Of a DNA stretch of 64,000 bases, positions 13,077 through 26,496 are shown piece after piece. The DNA comes from Glandiceps talaboti. Taxonomy: Eukaryota; Hemichordata; Enteropneusta; Spengelidae. The stretch covers positions 14,002,546 through 14,066,545 of the forward strand of contig NC_135571.1 in assembly GCF_964340395.1 (NCBI RefSeq), given 5' to 3'. Every line of letters begins with the position of its first letter. Position 1 is the stretch's first letter. The notes beneath the pieces were generated by a model. It was not told the DNA's origin. It searched no databases and saw nothing but the letters and a program-made list of their open reading frames with translations. The translations under genes and the position numbers were made by a program.

Positions 13077-15060
13077 CTAAATGAACGTGTAGGTTATATG
13101 CCTAAAATGTAGGTTATATGCCTTATTGAGCTTGTGTGACAATGTGAGATCTTCCCTAAGCTTCTAGTCTTTAATGCCGAGATAAATTACTCCTGGTACT
13201 GGTAGTCCCAGAGAAGAATGTGTTATTACGCGTACGTTACCTTGCTGGTACGTTGCTGGTCACAGTACGTAACCGGTTGTCGTGTTACTGCGAAATACAG
13301 GTTTTATCGGTGTTGATTAGTATCAGAACGTTGTCTTATCAGTGGTGGGCAATTAAAACCAGTTTTGAAGGTTACGAAAACAACTTCTCCTTATCACACT
13401 ATTAAACTAATATAAATTGCTCATAAAGATAATATACATATGGCCATAGCACACAATAGGATACAACAAGACATACCTAGTGTACACATGGTACGCAAAG
13501 ACTGTTATGGTGTACGGTTGCTTTTCTTACGAATCATGGTGTATGCAGCTGTGAATAGAAAGCCATAGCTGTCTTGTGTTCACCATTTTTATCATGGTGT
13601 AATTCACACTAACGATGTTACATTCTTTGATCTCTTTGTGTAGTAGTGATAAGGACTGGTTAAAGCTAGTTTGATTGTCCATCTTATCACTGTCAAACGA
13701 CGTTCTGATCGCTGCCATCTCTTATCAGAAATGATATAATGGCTGTAAATGATCACATTAGAGTTTGGATTCGGAGTCACACGGTGCTGCCTACGAAAAG
13801 TACATAGATTATGTAAATGCTGTGACGGTATTAGAGAAAAGTTTACCTTTCACCGGATTTATCCGAGACTAATTAAACTCTTCATCATTGTTAATTGAGT
13901 CCATTGTTAACCATTTCCTAAACTGAAATGCAGTTAGGCATGTAACCTTTCACCAGAATGGATTTTTGAGTTTGCACTTTAGGGTGATTCTATTTTGTCC
14001 CTATTTTTTATGTTTCTCATTACTTTTTCATGGCAACTATGGCTTGGTCGGTCGATTTTTATTGGATTCCTGGTAACAAGCCCTTTCGCAGCTTCTCTAG
14101 AATTGGCATGTTCTCTCTCCCCCCCCCCCTTGAATAATTTCCGTCATGAAAAAAATGCTTTGGTCGTGAAAAGGTGTCGTCATAGCCACCATGAAAGTAG
14201 ATGACATCGACAGGCCAGACACTTGCTTATTCTTGCCAGAGAAGGCGCTGTTCCACATAAATATCAAAATGATCAGAGAACACAAATGGAGGGAATAAAA
14301 TTTGTATATTCCATAATAATGATGACAGATAGATAGAATAAGCCAACATTTTGCCATCATACATTTTCAGACCATCTTGCAACATCTGACCGATATTACC
14401 TTGTATCAACGATTGATGACTGAGTTAGTCCCGTGAACGAGTACATGTACACGTCGTACCATTGGTACCGTTTCAAGTAGACACCGACTATGTAGCATGA
14501 TCTCTGATTAGATTATAAACTATATTTTGGCACTCATTACAAAGGAATGGCTGGAGATCGCTCCGGCTAATTAAGGGTCCATAGAACGTGACCACATGTT
14601 ATAATGCCCCTGGTATATGCTTGTACTATCGCCAGGTTTGGTCAATTCTTTATTTGATGGAATAATTTATTTAAAGAAAAAACACAACTGCGTTATTTTT
14701 GTGTAAAATCATAACCCGAGTGACTGATTGGGAATCAGTCAGTGAACGTTTTTGAACGACTTTGAGAGCATTTTTAAACTTGATAAGGCATTCAGATCTC
14801 TCACACTTTTATATGGCGTAAGGCTGGGGTCAGAATTTACGGCGGCGGCGGGGGGGGGGGCCTTGGGAGAAATTGGGCTGGTATGAAAACAATTGAGGGT
14901 TCAAAGGGAGGGGCATGACAATTATGATGGTCTGAAGGGAGGGGCGAAATATTTTGTTCATGATTTGAACCAAATTAAACCTCACGAGCGGTCGTTTACG
15001 GAGTAAATTAAAACATTTCTCGTGATGAGTTGGGCGACAGTCATGCCTTGTGTATGATAT
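13077..15060. other. Intergenic, no gene seen
   Basis: Unique-looking DNA. It contains short C and G runs (about 14,120 and 14,851) but no exon with both splice sites and protein similarity. Several 60-87 codon open frames on both strands overlap each other and show no domain. Confidence 0.5.
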
Positions 15061-15062
15061 GC

Positions 15063-15137
15063 CTTCCTATGTCTGTCTGTATCTATGTATGTTTGTTTGT
15101 CTGTCTTTCTCTATCTCTACCTCTCTTGCTATCTCTG

Positions 15138-15186
<49 letters not shown>
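15063..15186. repeat. Imperfect (GTCT)n/(CT)n microsatellite
   Basis: Mixed TGTCTGTC and CTCTCTCT repeats. Open frames here are repeat artefacts. Confidence 0.9.
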
Positions 15187-15799
15187 GGAGTTTTTTTTTA
15201 TAATATCAAACCTCATCACAGGAGCAGCTGTTTACCTTGTAGTTTGCAAAATTGTACACTTCATTTCAATACCTACCATACATTTAATTATGAGACAGTC
15301 AATATCCAAGCAAACTTTTCGAAAAGCCCACAAGAAACCTCTCATTGTTATGTATGGACACTGAAGTTGGTGTAATGATGTAGTGTACCATACTGTACAT
15401 CTCTGACACGGAGCGGGGGGGGGGGGCTGTACAATTACACTTTAAAATATGTGTAGCCGAAAGTGGAAGCCAACGAAAATTCTTGGGTCCATGTTTCACT
15501 AAATACACCCATCGTGTAATACGCTGACTATATATGTACATCTATTAGGAAGAATTGATTTCAATAAACGAATCTGTACGCTATGTTCTTCAAGTCTGTG
15601 TCTGATAAAATTTACTAGTTGCTCTAGATAGGCTTATTGTCATCATAAAGTTCCATTTGTCTGACTCATTAAAGTTTACAAAAATTGGACATGAATCAAG
15701 TAAGATATTATAGAAGTGCGTTCGTAAACCATGATGGAATGGACAGTGAAATACAAAGTGGGGCTCGTCTTTAATTGAATCTGTACATACATATCACAT
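15187..15799. other. Intergenic, no gene seen
   Basis: No recognisable gene. A G run lies at about 15,414-15,427. Confidence 0.5.
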
Positions 15800-16291
15800 A
15801 AAACTCATTGAGACCAAGTGTGGTAATCTTAGTGTCAGTTTACCCTTTTGTCTAGCTGCGGCTCAAACTTCATTAATTACTAGTATCACATCACACATAC
15901 ACACACAGTGTTTTACACAACAAAATACTTCAAACAGTTCATTTACAGTTATATTTTGGGGGAAAACGATTACAGCTGATTTGACAAAATATAGAACAAA
16001 AATAAATGTTTATATATATATTGTTAGATTACTAGACTTGGTTTCCAACTTTGTCTCAACGTTTGCTACAACAGTGACATACATTGTTGAAGTTGCACTA
16101 AAACTTAGAGGTACATAATATCACCAGGGTTCAAACACTTAGTTGTCGTTTTGTATAAAAATACTAGTCTCATGTATCTTTTATTAATATACATTCTACA
16201 ATCGTAAGTAATTCTACTTTAAATATGTGCATTTTTCATAGTTATAATTTGCAGCTATTTACATGGACTCATGCAAACACAAAATTGATGA

Positions 16292-16367
<76 letters not shown>

Positions 16368-17420
16368 GAAAAGAAAGCAAGACTTACAGTAGTCAAGGAA
16401 AAGCAGAAAACTTGTACAGTATAAACTTGTCTATTCATTCAGGTAAACCCATTGAATACTTGTGATAAGATCAACTGTGATAAGATCGTAAATCTGCAAG
16501 TCATATACACATGTACTGTACACACCTCCACAAATGAAGTAAACTGGGAGACTAACTTTTATTTTTGTTCTTTATTTTGTCAAATCAACTGTAAAGACTA
16601 ACAACATAATCGTTTGTGTTGTCATTATTTAATAACACATTACTAGAAAATACTAGTATCAACTTTTAATAGTGAAACTTTTACAACTTCAACTTTAATA
16701 CTGCTGATGTCCAATCATAAAACAACAAACTTTACATCATGTATTGACAACTCATACAACTTTAACGCATTGATTTTTCAAATCCAAGGAACAGCCCTAT
16801 TAAAGTGAAATTGGAGTCGAAATTCCATACAAGTGGCACAACCCGATAAATTAGATTATTCAGAAAAACAGGACTAGAAATGACTTAGATGTAAACATTG
16901 CATGTAAAATATGTGTTAGTAACTCTTTGTTATGGTGGCTAACTTCAAAATAGTATAAGTTGTCAATACATGAACAAGTTGTAGTTGCATGTAAAGTATA
17001 TGCCAGAAATGTTTTATTATAGTCTTGCAATGTTGTCACTCGGCTATAAAGTTAAAGTTGTGAGTTGTCAATACATATTGTAAAGTTTGTTGTTTTATGA
17101 TGACTGGACATCAGAGTAGTATTAAAAGTTGAAGTTGTAAAAGTTTCACTAAAAGTTGATACGTGTTTTCTTTTTTTATTTTGTTATTAAATAATGACAA
17201 CGTAAAGGAGGTTTAATTTGTTAATCATTTACCATTACCAAAATCATTAAAAAATTGAACTATAAATGAACTTTATGAAGAATTTTGTTGTGTAAAACAC
17301 TGTGTGTATGTGTGCATGTGTGATGTGATACTAGTAATTAATGAAGTTTGAGTCCACAGCTAGACAACAGGCTAAACTGACACTAAAATGACCACACATA
17401 GTCTCAATGAGATTTATTGG
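15800..17420. repeat. Nested inverted repeat, 1.6 kb
   Basis: The outer arm at about 15,800-15,965 is the reverse complement of about 17,250-17,415 (for example GTGTTTTACACAACAAAAT against ATTTTGTTGTGTAAAACAC). A second arm pair is about 16,575-16,765 and 17,053-17,215. A further palindrome inside the left arm (about 15,970-16,000 against 16,557-16,590) encloses the (TA)n tract, as if one foldback element had inserted into another. No coding capacity is seen. Confidence 0.75.
16297..16365. repeat. (TA)n microsatellite
   Basis: Uninterrupted TA dinucleotides inside the nested inverted repeat. Confidence 0.95.
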
Positions 17421-17487
17421 GTTAATTATTTACTATCCAACTGATGCTGCTACAACTTAGCAAAACGGACAGTCATTTAATTTCTAC

Positions 17488-17538
17488 AGTACATACATAC
17501 ATACATACATACATACATACGTACGTACGTATGTACGT

Positions 17539-17581
<43 letters not shown>

Positions 17582-17583
17582 CT
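17488..17583. repeat. (ATAC)n-(AGAC)n microsatellite
   Basis: Tetranucleotide tract ending next to a CTAA-terminated stem-loop. Confidence 0.95.
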
Positions 17584-17597
17584 ACACCATGCCTATA

Positions 17598-17631
17598 GCA
17601 CTACTGAACCTTTCCAGTTCAGTTGTGCTAA
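17598..17631 (+). mobile_element. Stem-loop ending in CTAA, Helitron-like 3' end (copy 2)
   Basis: GCAC-TA-CTGAAC pairs with GTTCAG-TT-GTGC and is followed by TAA, preceded by ATGCCTATA as in the other copies. It directly follows a microsatellite. Confidence 0.45.
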
Positions 17632-17809
17632 ACATCTGACATAATCATACTTAGATCTAGAGTTTATGAGAGTTTAACATTGAAGCAAAATTAGTAGGAA
17701 CTGGATTAAAAGTTTACTATATAATCATTCCTGAGTTGCATTTACTGTAGATTTTGTCTATTTAAACATAATAATATTATATTATTTATCAATTCATCTA
17801 CGGCCTTGA

Positions 17810-18030
17810 AAAAAAATTGTTTGGTTCCGGTTACCCAACCTCACCTAGTTTTTCACGCCGACCCGTAACTTTTTTGTACATATTCGAGAAAAAATTAATA
17901 CAATCGCGAAAATTGTGTGAAGTCTCGCAAGAAATAGTGGACGCGGAAACTGACATAGAAACTCAATATAAAACTGTTCTTCCAATCTGTAATGGCTGTA
18001 CATCTGATAAGAACAAACAATTAACATAGA
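17810..18030 (+). repeat. Dispersed repeat, copy in inverse orientation at 50,835-51,060
   Basis: Phrases such as TGGTTCCGGTTACCC, TAGTTTTTCAC and ACTGTTCTTCCAATCTGTAA recur reverse-complemented and in reversed order at 50.8-51.1 kb. The family is unknown. An overlapping 70-codon frame shows no domain. Confidence 0.7.
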
Positions 18031-19297
18031 GACCATATGGAAATCGGAACCACACAATTTTTTTGTTAGGCCTAATAACTCAATATTATACATATATAGT
18101 AATATTTCACTTTGCAACATATTAATGCCCAATTAGTGTTTCATGAAACTGCATAGTTACATCTTTATCGTTTTAGTTGAGAGACTCTGAATTTATAGAA
18201 ATATTCATCCCTATAATACATATAATATATAATAACTTCAGATTATGGTTTAGGGATATTTTCACAAAAATCTGGATTGGATAATAATCAAGATATTGAT
18301 ATTTAAAGGAAAGGAGGAGTAGAGGCTAATGTAAACCACCAAAAAGGCTTTATTCTATAATGGAAAAATAACATAATATGAAAATAATGGAAATAAAACC
18401 AGCTGCAGTTCAAGACCATACACATACCAACAATGCCAGACGTGATGTGAAGTACTCCCCATATGATGCACTGCTCCCGGAGGCTACTTCCTGCGCGGGC
18501 AAGTTGAAACTCATTTTCCAAAACGCGGCGATGACAAGAACCAGGATGATATGATCGTGATGTCCGTGAGTCGTCGAAGTTCTCAAACAATACACTTATT
18601 TAAGCACTTGCACCAGGTCGAGCTTTGAGTGTATTCAGAGGTGGAGAACACACTGATTCAGCATCTACCTGATCATGAGGGGTCAGAGTTTCATGATCGA
18701 AACAATAGTTTGGCTTTGGTTTTCAAGTGTAATGCTACACTGTTTTGGTATCTTGGCGTACGTGTACACGTTATCATGCACGTGCACCTACGTCATATAA
18801 CAGGGCCATTGTAATGTCCATGATTAATAGATGTGGGTACTGTATGTACCTGGATACAGAAATGGTGACTATCTGGGATTACTTGTAGTACACCGTGACG
18901 TTTGTTGTTTCTGTATGTTGTTTTTGACTCTAGATAATGTATTTTTTACATTATTTCATGTCAAATAAAATATACTTTACTATATTATACGATGGAAATA
19001 GAGGTAAATAAAACATTTAGACGCTTTCACCACATTACGATTTTAATCAGATTGCGTGGAACCCCGACCCCAGAGCGAACTCCGTACGATCCGGTTTTTT
19101 AATCGACGCCAAATATAGCTCCTAATCTAAATCGGAGATTAGACTGCAAAGTACACACTGTTACATATACATCTAATCACACCTAGAAAGTACATGACCT
19201 GTACTAGTTTTAAAGTACCGGTGACTTCGTCATTTATCATTATACAGGTACTAATGGTAGTAATACGTACCTATCCCCGTGATACACTTTAATATAT
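18031..19297. other. Intergenic, no gene seen
   Basis: No credible exons or domains on either strand. Confidence 0.5.
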
Positions 19298-19462
19298 CCA
19301 TTCTCGCAAGCCAAATCACTTATTTCTGCTGATGAAGCAATAAGATATGATTATGAAGCATTCTCACAACCCAGACATGTACGCACACTTCTGCCTCGTA
19401 GCGCGGGTACGTTTCGGACAGTGCCGTAAAAGAGGCCTTTGAATTACGACATTGGCAAGTAA
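19298..19462 (+). repeat. Dispersed repeat, one of three copies
   Basis: Shares CATTCTCGCAAnCCA at one end and ACAGTGCCGTAAAAGAGGC plus TTACGAC at the other with copies at 42,002-42,245 (+) and 57,180-57,275 (-). Likely an old non-autonomous element. Confidence 0.6.
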
Positions 19463-19721
19463 ACTATCAAGTATGCTATCACGCTTTGCGAGGTAGCGTC
19501 TTTTAGGTTACACGCGTACGTTCGATTCAATTTATTTAATTACATTTCTGACAGATTACCCACTTTCAAAACAACTCCCTTGTTTATTAATGTAAAAGTA
19601 GACTTTGTTTGCGAGACGATCAGGGTCTTGAAGGCATCGTCATGATCGTATCAGCTGAGTGTATATAACAGCTGTTACATGAATATTAATCAGCGTTTCG
19701 TGTGACCTCTAGACATACTCT

Positions 19722-19824
19722 ATTTGCATATGAAACAAAGCGAACTGGGTCACCTTCACGTGAACATCCCTACCTTATTGGCTGGCAGAATTTTCCGTAC
19801 TATATACTATTCTCGCATTATAAG
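19722..19824 (+). promoter_or_regulatory. Candidate promoter upstream of DIO-like A
   Basis: A cluster of classical motifs: octamer ATTTGCAT (19,722), E-box CACGTG (19,757), inverted CCAAT box ATTGG (19,777) and TATA-like TATATAC/ATTATAAG (19,801 and 19,817). It lies 3 kb before the start codon of DIO-like A. The ATG exon has a good acceptor before it (TTCACAG ending at 22,765), so a non-coding first exon here is possible. I could not pick its donor. Confidence 0.3.
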
Positions 19825-20829
19825 TAGCATGTGTGTGGAGTTTTCCTCACCAATCCATCGCCGTTCGTCGTGAAGGGTACACAGTGCGATCGATCTGGTC
19901 GGGGATATTCGGTGCAAGACGGTTCAACACTCAAGACGGGAAAGGAAGAGTTGTATGGAGCTGACTATACTTTAATAAGAGGTGTTTGATCATTTATTTT
20001 GCCTTCAATTGTTAATTGTTAAAATAATAACTCCACTCGCGATTTTCCGCTGGTATTTTCTCGGTAAAACGCCGGTAGTTAATCTGCATGTTGGAAATTT
20101 CCACAGCTGACTGCTTAGTTGACAGTCGACGAGTTGAACTGTATATAACATTCATACTGTATCGTAGTGTGTGTGTTCACGTACGTTTCATGATCAGACT
20201 GCAGACACAATATATATATTTTAAAATATATGTTTCGTTTACTGTATTGTCTTAATGTCCAAAAATGTTGAAAGTCGACAAAAAGTCTTAACAAATGAAT
20301 AGTACTATATTTTGTGAGTAATCAAATAAGCGGTTTTAAATTTCATCGTGTGTTGAAGAAAAAAATATATGGGTGAAAGAAACTTGTACAACTTTCACAT
20401 TATTGTCTGTGTGTGTTATATGTACTAAAAATTAAAGTAACGACATTTCGGCTGTAGGCGACTATCAGCTGACAAATGTACATGATGCAACATTGCCTTT
20501 AGTTAAATTAAGGTCATAACTAATCTCAATCGCGGACTCGCATGGCAATATTGAAAGAGTATATAGACTTGTGAAACCCACCTTGACATTTTTCTACGTT
20601 ACTTTCAAAAAGATTGTTACATTCTGTTTATTAAATCTGGGGAAGGAACGAAGTACCGCGATCAAGGTTAGAAATTGATTAATTTCTATGATGTCCCTGG
20701 ATCGTGCTATTCGTCTCGATCACAGGATGGGGATTTTCCGTGATGCTCCACAAGGTCCGACCATTCTCTATTATAATGGAACCGGCCATTCGGGGAGTGG
20801 CTTTGCCGCTTACTGTATTAGCAACGAGT

Positions 20830-21460
20830 AAAATTTACTCAAGTTACGCTAAACACTTGAAGGAAAATAACATTTGGGTGCTCACAAATCTGTGTACAAT
20901 TATAGCAAATTTGTGTCTCTTTGCAAATGTATACTTTTGATTATGTTTTGATTGCGGTTTTCGTTTCGGGAGAGGTTTTGACTATTTCGCGCTCTCGGCT
21001 GCAAGTTTACATGCGACTGCGGACTAACTTGCTAAAATTAAGGATTGCAAGGGGTTGTAAATTATAAGTTTTCGAAATTTATGCTTTAACACACGATAAA
21101 TCAACAAAATGTGTTTAAAACACCAAATTAATCATCGCAGAACATCACGATTATGCATCTGGTCTGTTCGACGCACGATATACAAAAAAAAATCGAACCT
21201 TTTTTTTTACGGCAAATTTTCCTCGCTACTTGAAAAAAAAGAAAAAAAAGAATTGGTCTCAATAGGCTAAACATTTTGAAGGAAAAGAAATATTCGAAAA
21301 ATATTGGAGTGCTCACATATCGGGGTTGACATTTACAGAATATCTAGGGCTTCTTTGCAAACTTTTTGATCAGGTATTTCGGTTCGGGGAGACAGTGACT
21401 TTCACGCTGCGGATCCGAGTTGCAGTTTTACGTAATACGGGTTGGATGCAAAGTTGAATT
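20830..21460 (+). repeat. Diverged tandem duplication
   Basis: The stretch from GCTAAACACTTGAAGGAAAA (about 20,849) to about 21,030 resembles that from GCTAAACATTTTGAAGGAAA (about 21,266) to about 21,450, including a shared GGTGCTCACA/GAGTGCTCACA, CTTTGCAAA and a TTTCGGGnGAG block. A weaker third copy may follow at about 21,780. The frames over it are not conserved. Confidence 0.45.
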
Positions 21461-22824
21461 GAAATTTGCGAATTGTTCACGATAAAAGTTTCTAAATCAA
21501 TGCTTTAGACCAGGGACACGACAATATTTTAGCCCGACAACGAAATTTGTTTTAATACTAAATAAATGTATACTCTACTCTAGAGCATTTCGAAGGCTGA
21601 TCCATACTGTTGGAAGTACCATATTTATTAATTTCTGCCGTTCATGGTAATTTCTTCTCATTATTTGAATAAAAAGGGAGCAATCTCTTTTAGACTATTC
21701 TTTGAACATTTTCAGAGTTAAAGCGATGCTTAAATTTATTACAAAACTGTGGATGAAACTTTCCCAAATGTTTACTCATATTGCGCCGCGGACTACGAGT
21801 CAATGAAGTCGAGATTGAGTTCGTCCTCTGCGCACACCGTTATTACGAGTTGAATTGACTTTTGGAGAATTAATAATTTACTGGTATTTTGAAAGGGGGA
21901 AAATAAAATATCAAGATATAGAGAGACGGTTTAATACTTTTTAGATTTAAATCGTACAACGTAAAGATGAACACAAAAACCTCCGAGTACGCGCGTTTCA
22001 TCATGATCATGAAGTCAGGGTTTCACATGCACCACGTCAAGTCTATGAAACCGTCATGCGAGCCTCGGAGGCCGTGCGCGGTTCAAGGTTTTAAAATGCT
22101 TCTAAGTTCTACCAACATTTTCGTTACTCTGATTCGTGTACGGTACCACTTATTACTTCTGTATTTTCAAAAAGCAACGCAAAAACATGCCAAATCCATA
22201 ATAAATATCACATGATACTTTTTACTGGTTGATTGTCCATGATGTTCGGACGTAAACGCCATCATTTTCTTTCTCTCTCTCTTGGCTATTTATGACGATG
22301 TAGATCATACATTCCTCCGATGTCGGATAAACTAATATTTCAATTTATAGAATAGAACCAGATATATTCTATCCAAACATGTGATCTTGCATTGTTCTCA
22401 GAATAATCTTCGGCCAAGGCTTGACAAACCTGGCTCCTCTTCACGTTCTATGGTCGTGATGGCGTCTTGATGATTATATTTGCACAGATACGTAGATATC
22501 AGATCTTGATGTTTTATAACCAATTTGAATATTTCAGCTTGTCGTATGTAAAATTCTTCCAGCTTCAAAAACTTCTCTTTGAGTGGTAATTCTTCTGTTT
22601 AGTATATCATCTTCATTTCAGGACGATTTCAAGATTTTATACATACGTGTACAGTAGACTTGGTTTTCTCTAGGTTGATATGAATGTAACATGATCGTCT
22701 TGAGATTTCCTGCAGCAACGAAAAAGGAACAAATAACTTATAACAGCTTCTTACTCACTTCACAGATAAATTATTGTGGAGATCCAGACCCCTGTTGTGA
22801 ACAGAAAGCAGAGAAAAAATCAAG

Positions 22825-25800
22825 ATGCCCGATACAGTAAGTTTTCTTTGTCAAATTTCATTCAGTGTCAATGCACAGATCTTTATAACAGTCGGATTCA
22901 AAACAGAAATATGGGGAAAGAACTTGCGTCCCTTGAACTGCGACTGATGTAATTTTCCATACTTTCATGATTTCGATCCTTGGGGTGGGGTTTACTTTGG
23001 TTAAACCGTAATGTATGGTGGGTGTTTATCAAATTGGCTATAACTGAATCATAACACCACAGACTTGTCTGTGATATTGATAAAACATACTTTACTGCAG
23101 GTAAGCATATAATTTTGTGCAATTGTCTATGTGCAGACATTTTGATACATGTATAAGTTTAGAGTGACTGGAAGAACACGTCATACAAACGTGATAGTGT
23201 AAATTATGCGCAGAATAAATGACGTCACTAAGGTCATCTCATTTGCACACAATACTTTTAGATCAGTCGTTTGCATGTCGTTTGTGGCTGGTTATGGAGG
23301 TTCAGACGTCATAACTATATCGTCACGCACTACGGCCGGAGATGGTCACGGCGTTGTTCGTTGTCACTTGAGAGCTGATCAATTGATAACGATGATCGAA
23401 CTTCTTCGCTTGGAGCGACTCTGAAATGAGATAGAAAACTTGAACGACGTGCATATAATTGAACGAACTTGGATTATTGACATCAACTAGAATGTGAACA
23501 TAAACAATTAGCAATTATTTAATTAACTTGTGTAGTGATGATCGTAAGTTCTAATAGTAGTGTAGTCGCGCCACAAATCGTTATAAATCTTCACACTCGG
23601 CAAATCTAGCTAGGTATTTTATTAAACCAGCATTCACGTACATTATGAGTACGAACCTTTTCTGTCATTCATCAAGTCAAGTTAACGTTGAAGACATTGA
23701 TATTTATCGCGACAAATTGCCGATAAATATTCGTGTCAATCGATGCTGGTAACAGACGACCTTGAGAAAATGTTGCATGCACTACGAACGTGATACGAGT
23801 TGTTGGTATCATCAATGTAGTTAGGATATGAGCGGTGATTGCTAGTATATCATATTTACAATGTACTATGCCATACGGTCTCATTATTTTAATTTAGTAT
23901 CCTAAACTTTAGATTGATGCTCTCGGTTGGAAATTTACCTTCCCGGGTTGATGGCTGGATAACCCTGGGCCCGATGAAAACATTCCCATGATGCACCATG
24001 GTTAGGTGTTACGCAGTTTTATTTATGCTATCGTGATGAGGAGTTACAGGGTTGAAATTGGTCATATAGCCTCTTCGATCGTATAATGTGAAGCAATGAA
24101 AAAGAAATCTGATATTAAAAAATCCGGTATTGTTACATCAAAGTCACGATCGTAATGATAACTTTGCTGAAACGCACTCATGGTCACGGAGTAAGGTTAC
24201 CGACTAGAATGGCATGTACGTGTGAGATTCGAAAACAAACTGAATGTGAAACGAAGCCGTGCATGAAAGTGAACAATAACAATATAAACACAGATGTATT
24301 GAACACTTGTGTTTGGTTACAAAGAATATTGTTATCCAGTTTTTCAATTGTCACTGAATATAGAACACGTAGCGAATATATGTAGTAGCATAGTTCAGAA
24401 TGAGTTTGTAAAAGAGACAGGGTCGTAAAGACCTCAACCGACTGTATATCAGTTCTGGCAGTAACATTGCATGTCAAAATTGTACAGTAATTAAAGTTAA
24501 AAGTTAATAACTCACGAACTTCAATGACAGAGGTACCAACCAACACAGCTACCAGTAGGCTGTCGACTTGGGTATGTAACCTATACCCAAATGTGTGACT
24601 TATTAAGTTTTGACGAACCAAGGCCTGGTTGTTGGGGGCGCTGTTCAATGACCTTAAAGTCGTGAATCGAATATCGGGAATTCGGAAATAACTTTTTCAA
24701 AGAACGAAAACGTGTAAAACATGGCGTTAATGTTGTCACTTTGGAAGTCTCGTTTACCACAAAGTGTGGCTAGGTTTTTTGCATATTGGTTACGAATATA
24801 TGACGATGAAATGACGTATGCGAATATACTAGTGTCAAAGGTCAAACAGCTGTAGTGAAAGGTCGCCTCTGAACAGTACGTCAACATGTCGTGCATGGAC
24901 GATGCCTTCACCGGTCACGTCTTTCTGTCCTGGGGTAGGCAGTGTAACCAAGCGAATACCTAAAACATTGAAGTACGTGTGTGGTACTTCCATTCTAATA
25001 CCTACAGCATATAGAAGCCGGTGTAAGTGTTAGATGAGTAAAACTCTTTCAGATTTAATAACACTAGTAATGAGTTACAAAGATTACCGTTGTGATGCCC
25101 CAACGTTTCCCATCTCCAAACTTTCTGTGGCTGTAAAATACTCGGTTCAAGTTGATAGAGTTTTGATCTGTCCTGATCAACGCACGTGCATTGTGCTGAA
25201 AAGTGAACTACTTGTGCATAACCTTTGTAATCCATTTGAACATGGAAGTATCAGTGATAACTTCTATGTTTCAAACAAGACCACTTCACCTGTAAAAAAA
25301 ATGATAAAAGCATTTCATAGAGGCAGCAATCAGGAACGCGAGAGTGGGTGGTCTGAGTCTCATCATACACCCTACATGAAAGGAGGGTCTATGCTCCTTA
25401 ACCCTTTCGTGACTGGAGAAGAGTTTTAAATAATTTTGGGACCCAATTTATATGAACATTTTCATAGTTATAATAATATTACTTTATTAGGAAATAACAT
25501 TTCTTTAATTCCAGTCTAAAATGAAGCTGATATATGCCAAAAACTTTCATAAAAACAAGAATTTTGTTCAAATAATTTTGGCGGCAAAGTTTTCAGTACT
25601 GAATGGGTTAATACATCCATGGTCCTCATGCTGTTGCGCTGTCATTTGATCTACTCTTGTATAATTACTATTAAACTAAACATGTTATTAATCATGTATG
25701 TTGTTTTCAATTACAGGCTGTAGCAGTCTCTCGCAAGAGAGAGCATGAAGACGAATTTGTACAAACCAATGGTACACACGGTCATAAACATGCCAATGGC

Positions 25801-26460
25801 AAAGAAATACGTGGTAACGATACTAATAGCAATGAATCAGTGCATGTGCAAAACGGTTACGAGCCTGTCATTAAAAAAGTAAAAGTTGAAAAGACACCCC
25901 AAGAGAATGGCCATCAAAAGGAGAAATCAAAACCCATTGATGAAAATAAGACAAGTAAAGGTAACCAAAAGTGAAAAAAAAATCCTGTCAGTTTCTCTGT
26001 TTCTTCTCTACTTCTCAAATTCCTGTAAGCTCCTTCTTATCTCAATGTTTGCACAAACTCCTGCCAACTTTCTGAGACCTCTGTCTAATATCTTGCAATC
26101 TTCTGAAAACTTTGCTTGACATAGAGTATTTGTCCTAATGTTTGCATGCTAACTGTACACGTTACTTAACTATACTAATTACTATGTATTGGTGGACTTG
26201 AAATTTCTGCATGCACAGCCTTTTCTTGGTTGGTGTTATCCTATCTGTGCTAGTGTTGAATCCACCTTGATAGGTGTGGTTCCCCCTGTCTTTGCTTTGG
26301 CTCACTTTTTAAATACAGTGCTCTGATTAACTTTGTACAACTTTAAATAGTCTGTCATCTTGTGTCTGTCTGTCTGTCTGTCTGTATGTATGTATGTATG
26401 TGTATGTATAAATGTATGTATGTATGTGTATGTATGTATGTACAATGTATGTATGTATTG

Positions 26461-26496
<36 letters not shown>

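Noticed and set aside
24184-24648. A 154-codon minus-strand frame in intron 1 of DIO-like A
   Set aside because: The longest non-repeat frame, but with no domain, no splice-linked neighbours and ordinary AT-rich composition; probably chance.
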